Below, piece by piece: positions 27,521-34,821 of a DNA stretch of 34,821 nt. Both the position numbers and the translations under genes were made by a program. The notes beneath the pieces are model-generated. The model did no database searches. It worked only from the letters and a program-made list of their open reading frames with translations, and was not told the DNA's origin. The stretch comes from Pseudomonadota bacterium (GTDB lineage Bacteria; Myxococcota_A; UBA796; GCA-2862545), in the NCBI GenBank assembly GCA_947505245.1, contig CANNIZ010000049.1, forward strand, positions 1-34,821, written 5' to 3'. The stretch's first letter is position 1, and each line of letters begins with the position of its first letter.

Positions 27521-28117
27521 ATGCCGTTTACTGCAGACGACGTGCGCCGCGTGCTCGGAGAGGGCGCTGCGCCGCCGCTCGACAATACCGTAAAACACGC
27601 CTCGATCGCCGCGCTGCTGCTGCCGAACCGTGACCTCCTGTTCATCCGCCGCGCCGAGCACCCGGGCGACCCGTGGAGCGGCCACGTAGCGTTTCCGGGC
27701 GGCCGGCTCGAGGCGCACGACGACGGACCGCGAGGCGCCGCGATCCGCGAGACCGCCGAGGAGATCGGCCTCGACCTCACCACCGCGAACTACCTCGGCG
27801 CCCTGCCGCCGCTGCGACCGATCTCCGGGATGTCACTTTTGGTCCACCCGTTCGCATGGGCGCTCGACGTCGAACCCGACCTTCACCTGAACGCCGAGGT
27901 CCAGAGCGTTCACCGCACCTCGATAGACGCGCTGGTCGAGGGCCACGAGCGCGGAGAGATGCCGTTCTCCTGGGCCGGTCAGGAGCTCGTCCTCCCGCGC
28001 GTGGACTTCGACGGCGTGCGGCTATGGGGCATGACCCTGCGCGTCGTCGACGAGCTGTTGCACCGCCTGGACGGCCGCGGCCTCGGCCTCGAACGCCCGC
28101 GGGGGAAACGTGGATAG
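27521..28117 (+). CDS. Nudix hydrolase, CoA-pyrophosphatase (NudL)-like
   Basis: 198 residues. FPGGRLEAHDDGPRGAAIRETAEEIGL is the Nudix box split as GGR...D...RETAEEIGL; Asp in place of the first Glu is usual in the CoA-diphosphatase subgroup, and HVAFPGGR plus HPF fit NudL. Likely hydrolyses CoA or acyl-CoA to phosphopantetheine products. The earlier in-frame start codons are antisense to signal peptidase, so ATG 27521 is used although its ribosome site is weak. The 3' end overlaps the next gene by eight bases. Confidence 0.88.
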   Translation: MPFTADDVRRVLGEGAAPPLDNTVKHASIAALLLPNRDLLFIRRAEHPGDPWSGHVAFPGGRLEAHDDGPRGAAIRETAEEIGLDLTTANYLGALPPLRPISGMSLLVHPFAWALDVEPDLHLNAEVQSVHRTSIDALVEGHERGEMPFSWAGQELVLPRVDFDGVRLWGMTLRVVDELLHRLDGRGLGLERPRGKRG

Positions 28118-29630
28118 CTGCGACGCCGTCCAACAGGACCTCGAGGCCGCGCTCGCGTCCCCCGCCGCGTGTGGAACCGGCGCGTTGCTCGCGGCCCGCG
28201 ATCGAAGCCGCGCGCTCGGAGAGCCCGCTTGCGCCTCGCCGAACCTCGCGCTGCACGGTCTCAAGCTGCCCGGGACGCCGCCTGCGCGCCCACGCCAGGC
28301 CCCGCCGCTGCCCGCCGAGAAGACCACGCGCGACGTGCTCGCGCCCGTGCTGTCCACGTACGAGACGCCGAATTTCGCCGTGCGCTACGGTCCTGGAATC
28401 GTGGACGCCGACGCGAGCCTGCTCCGAATCGGCTCCGCGTTCGAGGACGCGTGGGCGCAGGAGATCGCGGGAATGGGCTACCCGGCGCCAAACGGCTCCG
28501 AGTCGTACAAGTTCAACGTGTACGTCGGCGACACCGACAACGGCGCGCCAGAGTCGTACGGGACGTCCGGGTATTACTACGTCGACGACGCCGGGTACGG
28601 GTACATCGTGGTCTCCCTCGCCACCGTGGCCGACCCCGAGTGGCTGCGGATCACCGCCGCCCACGAGTTCTTCCACGCGCTGCAGGACGCCGCTGCGACC
28701 TACCCATACGAGGGCCAGGGCGCCTGGTATTGGGAGTCTGGCGCGTGTTTCATCGAGGGCGTCGTCGTCCCTGAGAGCGACGACAACTCGGCCTTCCTTG
28801 CAGCGTTCTCGCTGCTGCCCGACCTGCCGGTCAACTACTTCCTGTACCCGGACGGCACGCTCCCGAGCCTGCACCAGTACGGCGCGTTCCTGTTCCTTCA
28901 GCACCTCGTCGAGGTCACCGAGGGCGGTGATCCCACGCTGCTGCGCCGCTCCTGGCTCGAAGCGACGCCGACGTCGGACCCGATGACCGTGCTCGACGGC
29001 CTGCTCCAGGAGCAAGGCGACGGCACGCTCGCGGACGCGTTCGCCGACATGGCCGCGCGCGAGTCCACCTTCGACTGGGACGACGAAGCCGCGTACGAGG
29101 CCTCGATCGAGGCGTGGGGCGGGTTCGACGCCCCGGGCTCGACGCGCCCTTCGGGCTTCCTGTACGGCGCCTCCGGCTCCCCCATCGGTCCGCCCGACCC
29201 GCCGCACACGTTCGGCCGCAACCACTGGCAGGTGCTCTCCGCGCCGGCCGCCTTCGACCTTCGCTTCCTCGGCGTGGACGGGCCGGACTGGCGCGTCACC
29301 GTGTCGACGCAGACCGGCGAGGTGCACAGCCACACCGACGTCCCGGTGTCCGCGAACACCGCGACGCAGCGGATCACCGGCGTCGAGAGCGCGGACGAGG
29401 TGTGGATCACCGTGTCGGCCGCCGCCGGCCCCATCGATGACGGCACGCAGTACGACTACACGCTCACGCTCGTCAACGCCGATGACACTGACGCGCCCGA
29501 CACCGACGAGGAGCGTCGGGCCTGCAGCTGCGCGTCCCTTTCCGCGGGGCCCCTCGGCATGGGCTGGCTGCTCACAGGGCTGGCGGCGTATGTTGTCTCC
29601 GCGCGGCGCCGCAGCGCGCGAGGGATTTGA
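28110..29630 (+). CDS. MYXO-CTERM zinc metalloprotease-like protein
   Basis: 506 residues. AAHEFFHALQD near residue 190 is an HExxH zinc motif, and WYWESGACFIEG downstream supplies a candidate third-ligand Glu as in gluzincin-type enzymes. The C-terminus has an acidic Asp/Thr stretch, ACSCAS, a hydrophobic helix and RRRSARG, the layout of the MYXO-CTERM surface-anchoring signal. Strikingly, the N-terminus (MDSCDAVQQDLE) has no signal peptide, and the frame is closed by a stop at 28032 with no other start before GTG 28110. Either the true start is disrupted or secretion is unusual. Protease activity is inferred from the motif only. Confidence 0.8.
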   Translation: MDSCDAVQQDLEAALASPAACGTGALLAARDRSRALGEPACASPNLALHGLKLPGTPPARPRQAPPLPAEKTTRDVLAPVLSTYETPNFAVRYGPGIVDADASLLRIGSAFEDAWAQEIAGMGYPAPNGSESYKFNVYVGDTDNGAPESYGTSGYYYVDDAGYGYIVVSLATVADPEWLRITAAHEFFHALQDAAATYPYEGQGAWYWESGACFIEGVVVPESDDNSAFLAAFSLLPDLPVNYFLYPDGTLPSLHQYGAFLFLQHLVEVTEGGDPTLLRRSWLEATPTSDPMTVLDGLLQEQGDGTLADAFADMAARESTFDWDDEAAYEASIEAWGGFDAPGSTRPSGFLYGASGSPIGPPDPPHTFGRNHWQVLSAPAAFDLRFLGVDGPDWRVTVSTQTGEVHSHTDVPVSANTATQRITGVESADEVWITVSAAAGPIDDGTQYDYTLTLVNADDTDAPDTDEERRACSCASLSAGPLGMGWLLTGLAAYVVSARRRSARGI

Positions 29631-30433
29631 TGAAGTCGCCCGTCACCCGTTCAGTCGTCGTCGTCTCGACCGGCCTTTACGCGCCTCCGGCGGACGCGCG
29701 CGGCCCCGGCGCTGTGTCGGTCGAGGGCTTCCTCCCAAAGGAGCACCTGCCCGAGAAGAAACACGCGAAGCTGATGTCCCGCAGCGTGCAGCTCGGCGTC
29801 GCCGCGCTGAAGCAGGCCGTGGAGCGGTGCGCGCCGTGGGCCGACTGCCCACCCGAGCGGCGCGGCCTGTTCGCCGGCGCGAGCCCCGGCGGCGGCGACA
29901 CCACCGAGATGTTGCCCGCGCTCGAGGCGTCCGTCGTCGACGGCGCGTTCTCGCTGCGCGCGTTCGGCGAGCGCGGCATCCCGCTCGTGCCGCCGCTCTG
30001 GCTCGTGCGCGGCCTTTCGAACAACGTCGTCGGCTATGGCAGCTCCTATTTCGACATCCGCGGCCCGAACGCCACTCGCTGCGACGGGCGTCACGCAGGG
30101 CTCTCCGCCGTTGCGGACGGGATCGCCGCCGTCGCCGAGGGGCGCTGTGACCTCGCTGCGTGCGGCGCTTCCGAGAGCCTCACCTGGTTCACCGGCGCCC
30201 CGATCGGCATGGGCGAGGTTGGCGCGTTCGTGATCCTCGCCGCCGCCGAGGGCGCGTCGATCACCAGCCGCACCTGGCGCGACCCGGCCGTCCACCTCGA
30301 GGTGCCCGACGTGGAGTACGGCGCCGCGACCGGCCTCATCGAGCTCGTTCGGCGGCTGCAGGCCGGGGAGCGCGGGTTCGCCGTCCACGCGGCCGACGCC
30401 GCGGGTGGCCTCGCGAGCGTCGCGATCGGCTGA
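29630..30433 (+). CDS. Beta-ketoacyl-synthase-like protein, nucleophile missing
   Basis: 267 residues resembling only the N-terminal half of a thiolase-fold ketoacyl synthase. MSRSVQLGVAALKQAV, GLFAGASPGGG and NVVGYGSSYFDIRGPNAT correspond to family segments, but where TACASG should supply the catalytic Cys the sequence reads ATRCDGRHAG, with Arg at the Cys position. No C-terminal His/Asn active-site segments were found. It may be a non-catalytic partner or carrier-binding protein. ATG 29630 overlaps the protease stop as TGATG; an upstream TTG at 29627 is less likely. Family placement is moderate. Confidence 0.65.
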   Translation: MKSPVTRSVVVVSTGLYAPPADARGPGAVSVEGFLPKEHLPEKKHAKLMSRSVQLGVAALKQAVERCAPWADCPPERRGLFAGASPGGGDTTEMLPALEASVVDGAFSLRAFGERGIPLVPPLWLVRGLSNNVVGYGSSYFDIRGPNATRCDGRHAGLSAVADGIAAVAEGRCDLAACGASESLTWFTGAPIGMGEVGAFVILAAAEGASITSRTWRDPAVHLEVPDVEYGAATGLIELVRRLQAGERGFAVHAADAAGGLASVAIG

Positions 30434-30530
30434 CGAACCCCCGCGGTGACCGAAAACGTGTGCGCTCTTTGCGGGACCCCGTTCCCACCGACGCCGCAAG
30501 GCGGTAACGTGCGGCCCCCGGAGGTCCTCG

Positions 30531-31760
30531 ATGCCAGCGCACGTCATCTTCCTCGAGCCCGCATTTCCCGCAAACCAACGCGAGTTTGTCCGCGGACTCC
30601 ACCAGGTCGGAGCGCTCGTCTCCGGCATCGGAACCGCCCCCGTCGAGGCGTTCGACAGCGAATTGCGCTCCTGGCTGTACTCCTACGAGCAGGTGAGCAG
30701 CACCGCCAGCGTCGAGGCCGTCCTCGGCGCCGTAAAGAACATCCAGAAGCGCGGCCCCTGGGTCCACCACCTCGAGTCCACCGTCGAAGCGCTGATGCTT
30801 CCCGCCGCCGAAGTGCGCGAGCGCGCCGGCATCCCCGGCATGAGCATGGCGCAGACCATCCTCGTGCGCGACAAGTACCAGATGAAGAAGTGGCTCGGCG
30901 ATCGCGGCATCCGCTGCGCGAAGTCGGCCGAAGTCGGCACGCTCGACGAAGCCAAGAACTTCGTCCAGTCCGTCGGCTTTCCCGTGATCTTGAAGCCCCT
31001 CGCCGCCGCCGGTGCGGCCGGCACCTGGCGCGCCGACGACGCCGCAGGGCTGATGAACGCGATCCGCGAGTCCGGCATGACGCCCAGCCGCAAGGTCATG
31101 ATGGAGGAGTACATCAGCGGCCACGAGGGCTTCTGGGACACGCTCACCGTCAACCGTCACGTCGTGTTCGAGCAGATCAGCCACTACTACCCCAACGTGC
31201 TCGAAGCCATGCGCACGCGCGACTGCTCGCCGCTCGTCATGGTCACGAACCGCGTGGATTCACCGGGCTATTCGGAGCTTCGCGTGTTCGGCCGCCAGGT
31301 GCTCACCGCGCTCGGCATCGTCACCGCGCCCACGCACATGGAGTGGTTCTACGGCCCCAAGGGCCTGTTCTTCAGCGAGATCGGCGCCCGTCCGCCCGGC
31401 GTCCGCGTGTGGGACCTCTACTGCGCCGCGAACGAGATCGACCTGTACGTCGAGTGGGCCAAGGGCGTCGTCCACGGCCACGCCGAGCCGCGCCCCACGC
31501 GTCGGTTCGCCGCCGGCATGGTCGCCCTGCGCCCCAACCGCGACGGCCACATCAAGGGCTACAGCGGCGTCGAAGAGATCCAGCGCCGCTACGGCGACTT
31601 CATCATCCGCATGCATCTTCCGCCGCCGGGCTCGCGCACTCAGCCCGTCGAGAGCGGGTACATGGGCAACGCGTGGGTCTGGGGCAAGCACCCGGACTAC
31701 GATCTCTGCCGCGCCATGCTCGAAGACGTCGGCCGCACCATCAAGGTGTGGGCTGAGTAG
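30531..31760 (+). CDS. ATP-grasp domain protein
   Basis: 409 residues. An N-terminal Rossmann-like part (VIFLEPAFPANQREFVRGL) and the helical DKYQMKKWLGDRGI precede an ATP-grasp core: GFPVILKPLAAAGAAGTW with the phosphate-binding Lys, MMEEYISGHEGFWDTL, and GLFFSEIGARPPG with metal-binding Glu. Such enzymes form carboxylate-amine or -thiol bonds through an acyl phosphate. The ligase substrates are unknown; related proteins include carbamoyl-phosphate-synthase-like and peptide ligases. GGAGG stands upstream of ATG 30531. Confidence 0.85.
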   Translation: MPAHVIFLEPAFPANQREFVRGLHQVGALVSGIGTAPVEAFDSELRSWLYSYEQVSSTASVEAVLGAVKNIQKRGPWVHHLESTVEALMLPAAEVRERAGIPGMSMAQTILVRDKYQMKKWLGDRGIRCAKSAEVGTLDEAKNFVQSVGFPVILKPLAAAGAAGTWRADDAAGLMNAIRESGMTPSRKVMMEEYISGHEGFWDTLTVNRHVVFEQISHYYPNVLEAMRTRDCSPLVMVTNRVDSPGYSELRVFGRQVLTALGIVTAPTHMEWFYGPKGLFFSEIGARPPGVRVWDLYCAANEIDLYVEWAKGVVHGHAEPRPTRRFAAGMVALRPNRDGHIKGYSGVEEIQRRYGDFIIRMHLPPPGSRTQPVESGYMGNAWVWGKHPDYDLCRAMLEDVGRTIKVWAE

Positions 31761-31788
31761 GTCGGAAGTCGCGCGTTTTGGGGGCCCC

Positions 31789-31805
31789 GGCGCGCTGCGC
31801 GCGCC
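31789..31805 (+). terminator. Possible GC hairpin after the ATP-grasp gene
   Basis: GGCGCGC-TGC-GCGCGCC is a perfect 7-bp stem 28 bases after the ATP-grasp stop. There is no run of T after it, so if it ends transcription it is not a classical intrinsic terminator. Confidence 0.3.
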
Positions 31806-31899
31806 GTCGGTTGTCCTCCGGGCTCGCGCTTCGCGCTCGGTCCCTCGGGCGTTGCCCTCGGGGACTGGCGCTGCGCGCCACCCTCCGGCCCCCCTGGCC

Positions 31900-32080
31900 C
31901 GGCAAGATCGCCGACCACGATGGATCTTCCCCGCCCGTCTTGCCGCTTTTCGGCCCCAGTCGGCCGCTTCGCGGCAGGCCTCCCTGACATGACCCGGTCA
32001 TCCACGCCGGTCTTGCCGAAAATGCCGCGAAGTGCGGCAAGATCGCCGACCACGATCCACCCTCCTCCGCGGTCTTGCCG
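31900..32080. repeat. Array 2 of the 46-47 bp dyad repeat family (three units)
   Basis: Units at 31900-31945, 31972-32018 and 32035-32080, separated by 26 and 16 bases. The first and third have perfect CGGCAAGA/TCTTGCCG ends and share CGCCGACCACGAT inside. The 47-base middle unit has ATGACCCGGTCATCC at the same offset as the middle unit of array 1, preceded by 17 bases that differ. Spacing is the mirror image of array 1 (16 and 27). All three units face the plus direction. See the array at 3515-3696 for possible roles. Confidence 0.85.
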
Positions 32081-32094
32081 CCCCGAGGTCGCCC

Positions 32095-32625
32095 ATGCCT
32101 GATCCGCGCCCGCTCCCCGAGCCCACCGACGCCGGCGAAAAGAAGTGCCTCGCCGACGTCGAAAAGATCGGCTGGCACGTCGTGCACGTGCTGGAAGACG
32201 AAGAGACCCCCGGCTGGTCGTTCACCGTCGGCCTCGCGCGCACCCACGGCCACCCCGAGCTCGTCGTGTTCGGCATCCCCCGCGAGGTCGCACACGACGT
32301 GCTGAATTCGATCGGCCTGCGCATCCGCGCAGGCGCGAAGTTCGCTGACGGCTCCGCGATCCCCGACGTCCTCGACGGGTTCGATCTCGCCGTCCGTCCG
32401 GTCGCCATCCCCTGGTACAAGCCGTTCCTCGGCATGGCCGTGTGGTTCCACCAGGGCGACGACTTCGACGCGGTCCAGCTGTTCTGGCCCGACAAGGGCG
32501 GCACGTGGCCGTGGGCGCCGAACGCGTCGGCCGGCTTCAAAGCCGAGCAGCCGCTGCTGTACGAAGGCGATCCGATCCGCGCCCACGTCGAAGCGCTGCT
32601 CGCCACGATGGAAGACGACGCGTAG
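32095..32625 (+). CDS. DUF4262-like protein
   Basis: 176 residues from ATG 32095. The core GWSFTVGLARTHGHPELVVFGIP is typical of the DUF4262 family, and WFHQGDDFDAVQLFWPDKGGTWPW follows as in those proteins. Function unknown. An earlier in-frame start would run into the repeat array and is rejected. The gene stands immediately after repeat array 2. Confidence 0.85.
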   Translation: MPDPRPLPEPTDAGEKKCLADVEKIGWHVVHVLEDEETPGWSFTVGLARTHGHPELVVFGIPREVAHDVLNSIGLRIRAGAKFADGSAIPDVLDGFDLAVRPVAIPWYKPFLGMAVWFHQGDDFDAVQLFWPDKGGTWPWAPNASAGFKAEQPLLYEGDPIRAHVEALLATMEDDA

Positions 32626-32692
32626 ACTGCGATCATGACCGCTCGCCTCCGGCTCGCTGACTACGCCGCGCTCTGCGCGGCTGCGCGCCCTT

Positions 32693-32787
32693 CACGCCCG
32701 CACGCGCTTCGGGGCGTCGCGCGCGCTCCGCTGATCCGCCACGGGCGGGCTCCGCGCGCGCTGGCTGCGACTTCGAACGCGGGCGTG
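32693..32787. repeat. Long-range inverted repeat in the gap before the HtrA-type gene
   Basis: CACGCCCGC at 32693-32701 pairs with GCGGGCGTG at 32779-32787, enclosing 77 bases of GC-rich sequence with smaller self-complementary patches. It lies between the DUF4262-like and protease genes. A folded transcript leader is possible; chance pairing in 70+% GC sequence is a real alternative. Confidence 0.35.
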
Positions 32788-32798
32788 CCGGGGCTTGC

Positions 32799-34130
32799 AT
32801 GACGCCCGACGCCGCCCACGTGTTCTCGACGGTGCTGCAGGACGTCGCGGCCGACGCGATCCCCGCCGTCGTGTACGTGCGCGCCGAGAAGGGGCGCCGC
32901 CTCGCGCCGGAGCTCCAGGAGCTGTTCATCGCGAACGGCCTGCCGCCAGCGCCCTGGCTCGAACCCCAGGTGACGCGCGAGGCGAGCGGCTCCGGGCTGA
33001 TCATCAGCCCGGACGGGCGCGTGCTGACGAACCACCACGTGATCGAAGGCGCGCTCACCATCACGCTGATCACGTCCGACCAGCGGCAGCTTCCCGCGCA
33101 CGTCATCGGCGAAGATCCACGCACCGATCTCGCGCTGCTGCAGATCGACCTCCCCCAGGTGTGGCCCTATCTGACGCTGTCGCCGAAGCCCGTCGCCGTC
33201 GGCCAGTTCGTGCTGGCGATCGGCAACCCGTTCGACTTCCAGTCGAGCGTGAGCGCTGGCGTCGTGTCCGCCCTCGGTCGGCGCGGCCTCACCACGCGCG
33301 AGATCCAGGACTACATCCAGACCGACGCCACCGTGAATCCCGGCAACTCCGGCGGTCCGCTGCTCGACCTCGACGGTCGCGTCGTGGGCATCAACACGGC
33401 GATCTTCGCACCCCAGGCCGAACAGAGCGCCGGCATCAGCTTCGCGATCCCGTCAGCGATGGCGCTGCGCGTGCTCGACGAGATGGAGAACCGGCCCGTC
33501 CCACGGCGGCCGTGGATCGGCGTCGTGCCGCGCTCGGTGGAAGACGTCGAAGGTGATCCGACGCGCCGCGGCGCCGAGATCGATCGCGTGTGGCCCAACT
33601 CGCCCGCCGAACGGGCCGGCCTGCGCCGGGGCGACACCGTGATCCGCGTCGATGGCGAGGCCGTGCCGTCGGCTGATGACCTGCGCGCGCTCGTGTTGAC
33701 GCGCGCGCCGGACGCGGACGTCAACGTCGTCGTTCGCCGCGACGAACGCGAGCTGGCGGTGATCGTTCACACAGTGGACGAGCACGCTGCAGCGATCGGT
33801 ACCGCCGACGTGCCGCCCGAGGCCGTGTTGTGGTCGGGCCTCACCCTGGTCGACGCCGCGGGCCCGTGGCTCGCCGTGTACGGCGTGCCGATGTCGCGCG
33901 GGGCGCTCGTCATCGGCGTAGCACCGCGCAGCGTCGCAGCGAAGATGGGCGTCGCTGCGGGAGACATCCTCGTCGAGATCGGCGGGAAGACGATCAACGA
34001 CACCAGCGCCGTGCGCGACCTCGACGGCGAGAGGGCGCCGGCCGCCGGGGCTCCGATTCACCCGTCGTTCGTTCCCGTTCGAATCGAGCGGGCGGGCGCG
34101 TCGTTCTACACCTTGATCCCTCGCTCCTAG
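32799..34130 (+). CDS. HtrA/DegP-type serine protease with two PDZ domains
   Basis: 443 residues. The trypsin-like S1C domain has His 80 (LTNHHVIE), Asp 110 (RTDLALLQI) and Ser 184 (NPGNSGGPL). Two PDZ modules follow, at about 255-345 (RVWPNSPAERAGLRRGDTVIRVDG) and 350-440 (GVAPRSVAAKMGVAAGDILVEIGG). Family members degrade or refold damaged envelope proteins, but no signal peptide or membrane helix is present at the N-terminus (MTPDAAHVFSTVLQD), which suggests a cytoplasmic form or a mis-placed start. No better start exists in frame nearby. Confidence 0.92.
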   Translation: MTPDAAHVFSTVLQDVAADAIPAVVYVRAEKGRRLAPELQELFIANGLPPAPWLEPQVTREASGSGLIISPDGRVLTNHHVIEGALTITLITSDQRQLPAHVIGEDPRTDLALLQIDLPQVWPYLTLSPKPVAVGQFVLAIGNPFDFQSSVSAGVVSALGRRGLTTREIQDYIQTDATVNPGNSGGPLLDLDGRVVGINTAIFAPQAEQSAGISFAIPSAMALRVLDEMENRPVPRRPWIGVVPRSVEDVEGDPTRRGAEIDRVWPNSPAERAGLRRGDTVIRVDGEAVPSADDLRALVLTRAPDADVNVVVRRDERELAVIVHTVDEHAAAIGTADVPPEAVLWSGLTLVDAAGPWLAVYGVPMSRGALVIGVAPRSVAAKMGVAAGDILVEIGGKTINDTSAVRDLDGERAPAAGAPIHPSFVPVRIERAGASFYTLIPRS

Positions 34131-34234
34131 CGGAGAATACGCTTCCAGCGCCAAAAGCGGACGATTTCTGGCCGCCTGTTTTTCCCGCTTGAGGATGCCG
34201 GGGTTACAGGTTCGGCGATCGGAGGTCGTTGGCC

Positions 34235-34729
<495 letters not shown>

Positions 34730-34738
34730 TCGCGCACG

Positions 34739-34821
34739 GTGTTCGGCCAAACCGACTCGAAAGAGCCCCTGGGCGACCTTAACGCCCGTGCCTGGCGCGC
34801 CGCGCTGCGAGGTCGTCTGCT
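34739..34821 (+). CDS. Possible start of a further gene, cut by the window end
   Basis: From GTG 34739 the frame stays open to the end of the window, giving MFGQTDSKEPLGDLNARAWR and a few more residues. There is no clear ribosome site. Too short to identify. Confidence 0.3.
   Translation, partial: MFGQTDSKEPLGDLNARAWRAALRGRL

Larger units (their letters stand above)
31761..32094. other. 334-base intergenic region: GC hairpins then repeat array 2
   Basis: The first 140 bases are very GC-rich with several short self-complementary stretches and no plausible gene. The rest is the second copy of the dyad repeat array (31900-32080), ending 14 bases before ATG 32095. No promoter of recognised type was seen for the gene that follows. 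Confidence 0.6.

Noticed and set aside
30446..30530. Small zinc-ribbon-like start (MTENVCALCGTPF)
   Set aside because: The frame runs on as a shadow of the ATP-grasp gene and has no stop or ribosome site defining a separate protein.
32635..32802. 55-codon ORF ending in ATGA at the HtrA-type start
   Set aside because: Ala/Arg-rich with no ribosome site or family features. It lies in a GC-rich inverted-repeat region, so overlap with the protease start is probably chance.

Overview
The window is GC-rich, gene-dense chromosomal DNA that looks like a Myxococcota (deltaproteobacterial) genome. The reasons are a FHA-domain sigma-54 activator, several very good sigma-54 (-24/-12) promoters, many signalling genes, acidic Asp/Thr-rich beta-helix lipoproteins, and a secreted metalloprotease ending in a MYXO-CTERM-like tail (Cys-Ser-Cys, one membrane helix, Arg cluster). 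Genus cannot be told from the sequence. Most genes sit in tightly overlapping operons (ATGA, GTGA or TGATG junctions), and many clear ribosome sites have GGAGG four bases before the start codon.

Layout. 30-3213 (+): FHA/sigma-54 activator, then an ABC-2 type ATPase and permease. 3210-6890 (-): a small zinc-ribbon protein, an intergenic repeat array, a TolC-like outer-membrane protein and a beta-helix lipoprotein whose second codon is TAA. 6985-10978 (+): ornithine aminotransferase, a divergent GroEL paralogue and a second beta-helix lipoprotein. 10981-17880 (-): a seven-gene operon with acetyl-CoA synthetase, pyruvate-dehydrogenase-like E1alpha, E1beta and E2, a free acyl carrier protein, a receiver-GAF-kinase protein lacking both phosphoacceptor residues, and a small protein. 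18024-21022 (-): an HTH protein with a ClpX-binding-like tail, a clan GH-A-like glycosidase and a 2-oxoglutarate/Fe(II) oxygenase. 21064-24756 (+): a membrane-anchored hypothetical, a hybrid kinase with receiver and HPt domains, and a receiver-GGDEF protein. 24761-27451 (-): PP2C phosphatase fused to a cyclic-nucleotide-binding domain, a YkgJ-type Cys-cluster protein, and signal peptidase I. 27521-34729 (+): Nudix hydrolase, MYXO-CTERM metalloprotease, a ketoacyl-synthase-like protein without the nucleophile Cys, an ATP-grasp protein, a second repeat array, a DUF4262-like protein, an HtrA-type protease, SSB, and the possible start of one more gene.

Three sigma-54 promoter matches (6921-6936 minus, 8185-8200 plus, 17902-17917 minus) sit at sensible distances before the lipoprotein, the groEL-lipoprotein pair and the acetyl-CoA/ACP operon. 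The first gene is a sigma-54 activator, so a shared regulatory logic is plausible, although no direct link can be shown here. The most novel items are: (1) a 46-47 bp dyad repeat family in two three-unit intergenic arrays 28 kb apart, with one compensatory base-pair change in an inner stem; (2) an acyl carrier protein translationally coupled to a PDH E2 and followed by a degenerate phosphorelay protein; (3) an HTH protein ending in an SspB-like ClpX-docking tail; and (4) an ATG-TAA start-stop at a lipoprotein gene that has a perfect promoter and ribosome site. No tRNA, rRNA, insertion sequence, CRISPR array or phage gene was seen.
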